Assembly (NCBI GenBank): GCA_023374025.1
Contig: SIJG01000038.1
Span: forward strand, 698,452-762,451
Origin: Heterodera schachtii
Taxonomy: Eukaryota; Nematoda; Chromadorea; Rhabditida; Heteroderidae
Length of the DNA: 64,000 bases
Direction of reading: 5' to 3'
Numbering within the stretch: the first letter of the stretch is position 1; each line of letters begins with the position of its first letter. Below, in pieces: positions 62,001 to 64,000 of the stretch. The position numbers were made by a program, and so were the translations under genes. The notes beneath the pieces are model-generated. The model worked only from the letters and a program-made list of their open reading frames with translations. It made no database searches and was not told the DNA's origin.

Positions 62001-64000
62001 TTCGGAAAATTTTATCTTTCTTATAGTGAACTTTTAAAATTAAAATGTTACCATATTTTCTTTTTTATAAAAATACTTGACTTAAATTTATTTGTTGCCA
62101 GTTTTTTTTCTTTATTTTATCAAAAAATGTTTTTAAATTTTGAAAATGATTAGAAAATATATAAAGTTTATATTTTTTAAGCCTGTTCTAAGAAACTAAA
62201 AAACTCTATTTAAATATATTCTATAGTTTAATGCATATTGGATTTTGAGTTTAAGTTTTTTTCTTTTTTTACTGTGTAAAATGGATTTGCATTCCCCTTG
62301 TTTATTAAGTATTTGATTATGCATTTATACATTTTTATTATTTTTTTAATATGAATGAAGCAGATATGGCTTATTTTATTTTTATCTTTTACTAATAAAT
62401 TTATTTAATTTCGAAATTAGTTGCTTTCGAGTTATTGATTTTGCTTCGCGTTTAAAAAAATGATTTATTTAAAAACTCTACAAAAATTATCATTTCAAAA
62501 AATAAATTCTAAAAAGCAAATAGTATAACAATAAAAAAGAAATGGAAAAAAATTAATATAACTTAAGTGATTTAATTGTTTAGTTTTTAATCATATAATT
62601 ATGAAATAATTCAAAGAATTTTAATATTAGCACACCGACATGTAAATTTTTTTTGTTCGTCTGTTACTTTATTGATAAAATTACAAAATATATTTGTTTT
62701 TTAACATTTTCATCTTCCAATTTTATAGAGATTTTATATTAAACTTTGTTAAATTTATTTGAACATATTTCTTAAATTATATTAATTTTAGAGTTTGGTT
62801 TTAATCTAATTTATTGTATATTTATATTTTAATTATTGAAACAGTTATCTTTTGAAACACACAATTATTTATTTTAATATAAAAAAATATTTTGAAGATA
62901 ATTTTATCAAAATAAAAATTAAATGTTTTATCATATAATATATTTTTTTCAGATTTGCTTTTTAATTTAAATTCTCTTGTAGAAATGATTCTTGCATTTT
63001 TCACAACGACAGAGTATTTATTATAGAATAATTTTTATATGAAATTTCTTTATTTTTGTAGTTTTTGTTTTGATTCTATGACTATATTTTAGTTGTATAA
63101 ATTATTAAATTTTTATTTTTTATTTATAAATTATAGCATTTTAATAAAAATGATTTTCATTCAAATGAAAAATAAAGTCTAAGTAAATACATATTTATAT
63201 TTATTCGAGAATGAGAATGGGAACAAATATATTTATATATTTGGACTATGTTTTTAATGACATTTTGATAAATAAAATGAGATAAATTTAAATATTTGCA
63301 TATTTATTATCTTGACAAAAACAGAAATGGGTAATGAATAATAATAATAAATAATATGCACAAATAAAAAAGGGTGTTTAATTTTTATTACAGTAAGATT
63401 AAATTATTTTTAATTATTATTTTATAAAACAATTATTTCTTTATGTATCATTTCTTTTTATAATGGGTTTCTTCATTATTTCATTTTTATTTCTCGAATT
63501 TTCAGCACTACAAAATGTCGGCGAGAACGGCGATTTATTACTTCAATGAGAAAATTTAAATTATTTTACCACAAAAAAATAAAATATATTATTTAAAATT
63601 GCTATCGAGTTTTTAAAATTGGTGTTTATGCTTTTGATTTTTAAATTTTGTATGAATTGTTTATCGTATTTTGTTTTTATTGATAGATTAATACTACTTC
63701 AAGTTATTTTATTTAAATTTTACCTTTAATTGAATTTACGGTAATAAAATTTAAACTACTCCCTATTGAAGAACTCACATATATTATTGACCATTCATTT
63801 TTTTTGTAAACTTCTTTAATGCCTTTTTCATAGTATGACATAGCATATAATAGAATTTAAACCTGATTATATGAAAAAATCCGACGACAAATAAAAATGC
63901 TTTGCATGTTTATATTATTAAATATTAATTTATTCAATTTTATTTATAAAAAATTTTAAAGTGCGTTAAACCATTTATAATGCTCATAGAATATGCTTTG
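56096..64000. other. AT-rich stretch, no supported gene
   Basis: A-rich from 56100 to about 58350, then strongly T-rich to about 63800. The open stretch beginning ATGGAAGAATC at 59949 (plus) is mostly Phe/Ile and looks compositional. I see no repeats or RNA genes. Confidence 0.5.

Overview
This window is very AT-rich eukaryotic DNA (long A/T runs, perhaps four fifths A+T by eye). GT-AG introns can be read directly in two genes, where they are only 39-57 nt long. Together with BED-finger hAT relics, several families of short inverted-repeat elements and a 357-bp satellite array, this suggests a small invertebrate. Intron size is nematode-like, but nothing here fixes the taxon.

One gene is convincing. 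On the minus strand at 47145-48853, seven exons joined by six introns of 42-53 nt give one reading frame of about 476 codons. It has an ADP-ribose-binding macro domain, a polar linker and a complete OTU-type cysteine-protease domain. It is clearly GC-richer than its surroundings, its 5' end is unresolved, and a possible polyadenylation signal lies at 46850-46855. Beyond it, 46392-46800 is a GC-rich block with a TATA-like box and three perfect hairpins. A second, fragmentary OTU-like frame lies at 4555-4761 (minus), cut by a GC-rich inverted-repeat element. A decayed hAT transposase with short introns lies at 33564-35357 (minus).

Repeats dominate the rest. There are two foldback-like elements whose arms are arrays of 14-15 bp units (2338-3388 and about 44086-44930), which share the core GACATTTG. 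A 625-bp MITE at 37360-37984 has an 8-bp target duplication (hAT-like), with relics at 7164, 32524 and 45376. A 553-bp MITE at 55535-56087 also has an 8-bp duplication. A near-perfect inverted repeat has 1-kb arms at 28315-29324 and 30216-31224. A satellite of about 15.5 units of 357 bp (38501-44040) shows a four-unit higher-order period in its first half and runs into the second foldback element. GC-rich patches lie at 31869-32520.

The remaining DNA is AT-rich and alternates between T-rich and A-rich blocks of 1-5 kb. It contains small GC-richer islands flanked by plausible splice sites, which may be exons of genes with long introns. I recognise no product for any of them. Because GC-richer sequence has few stops by composition alone, they are offered at low confidence.
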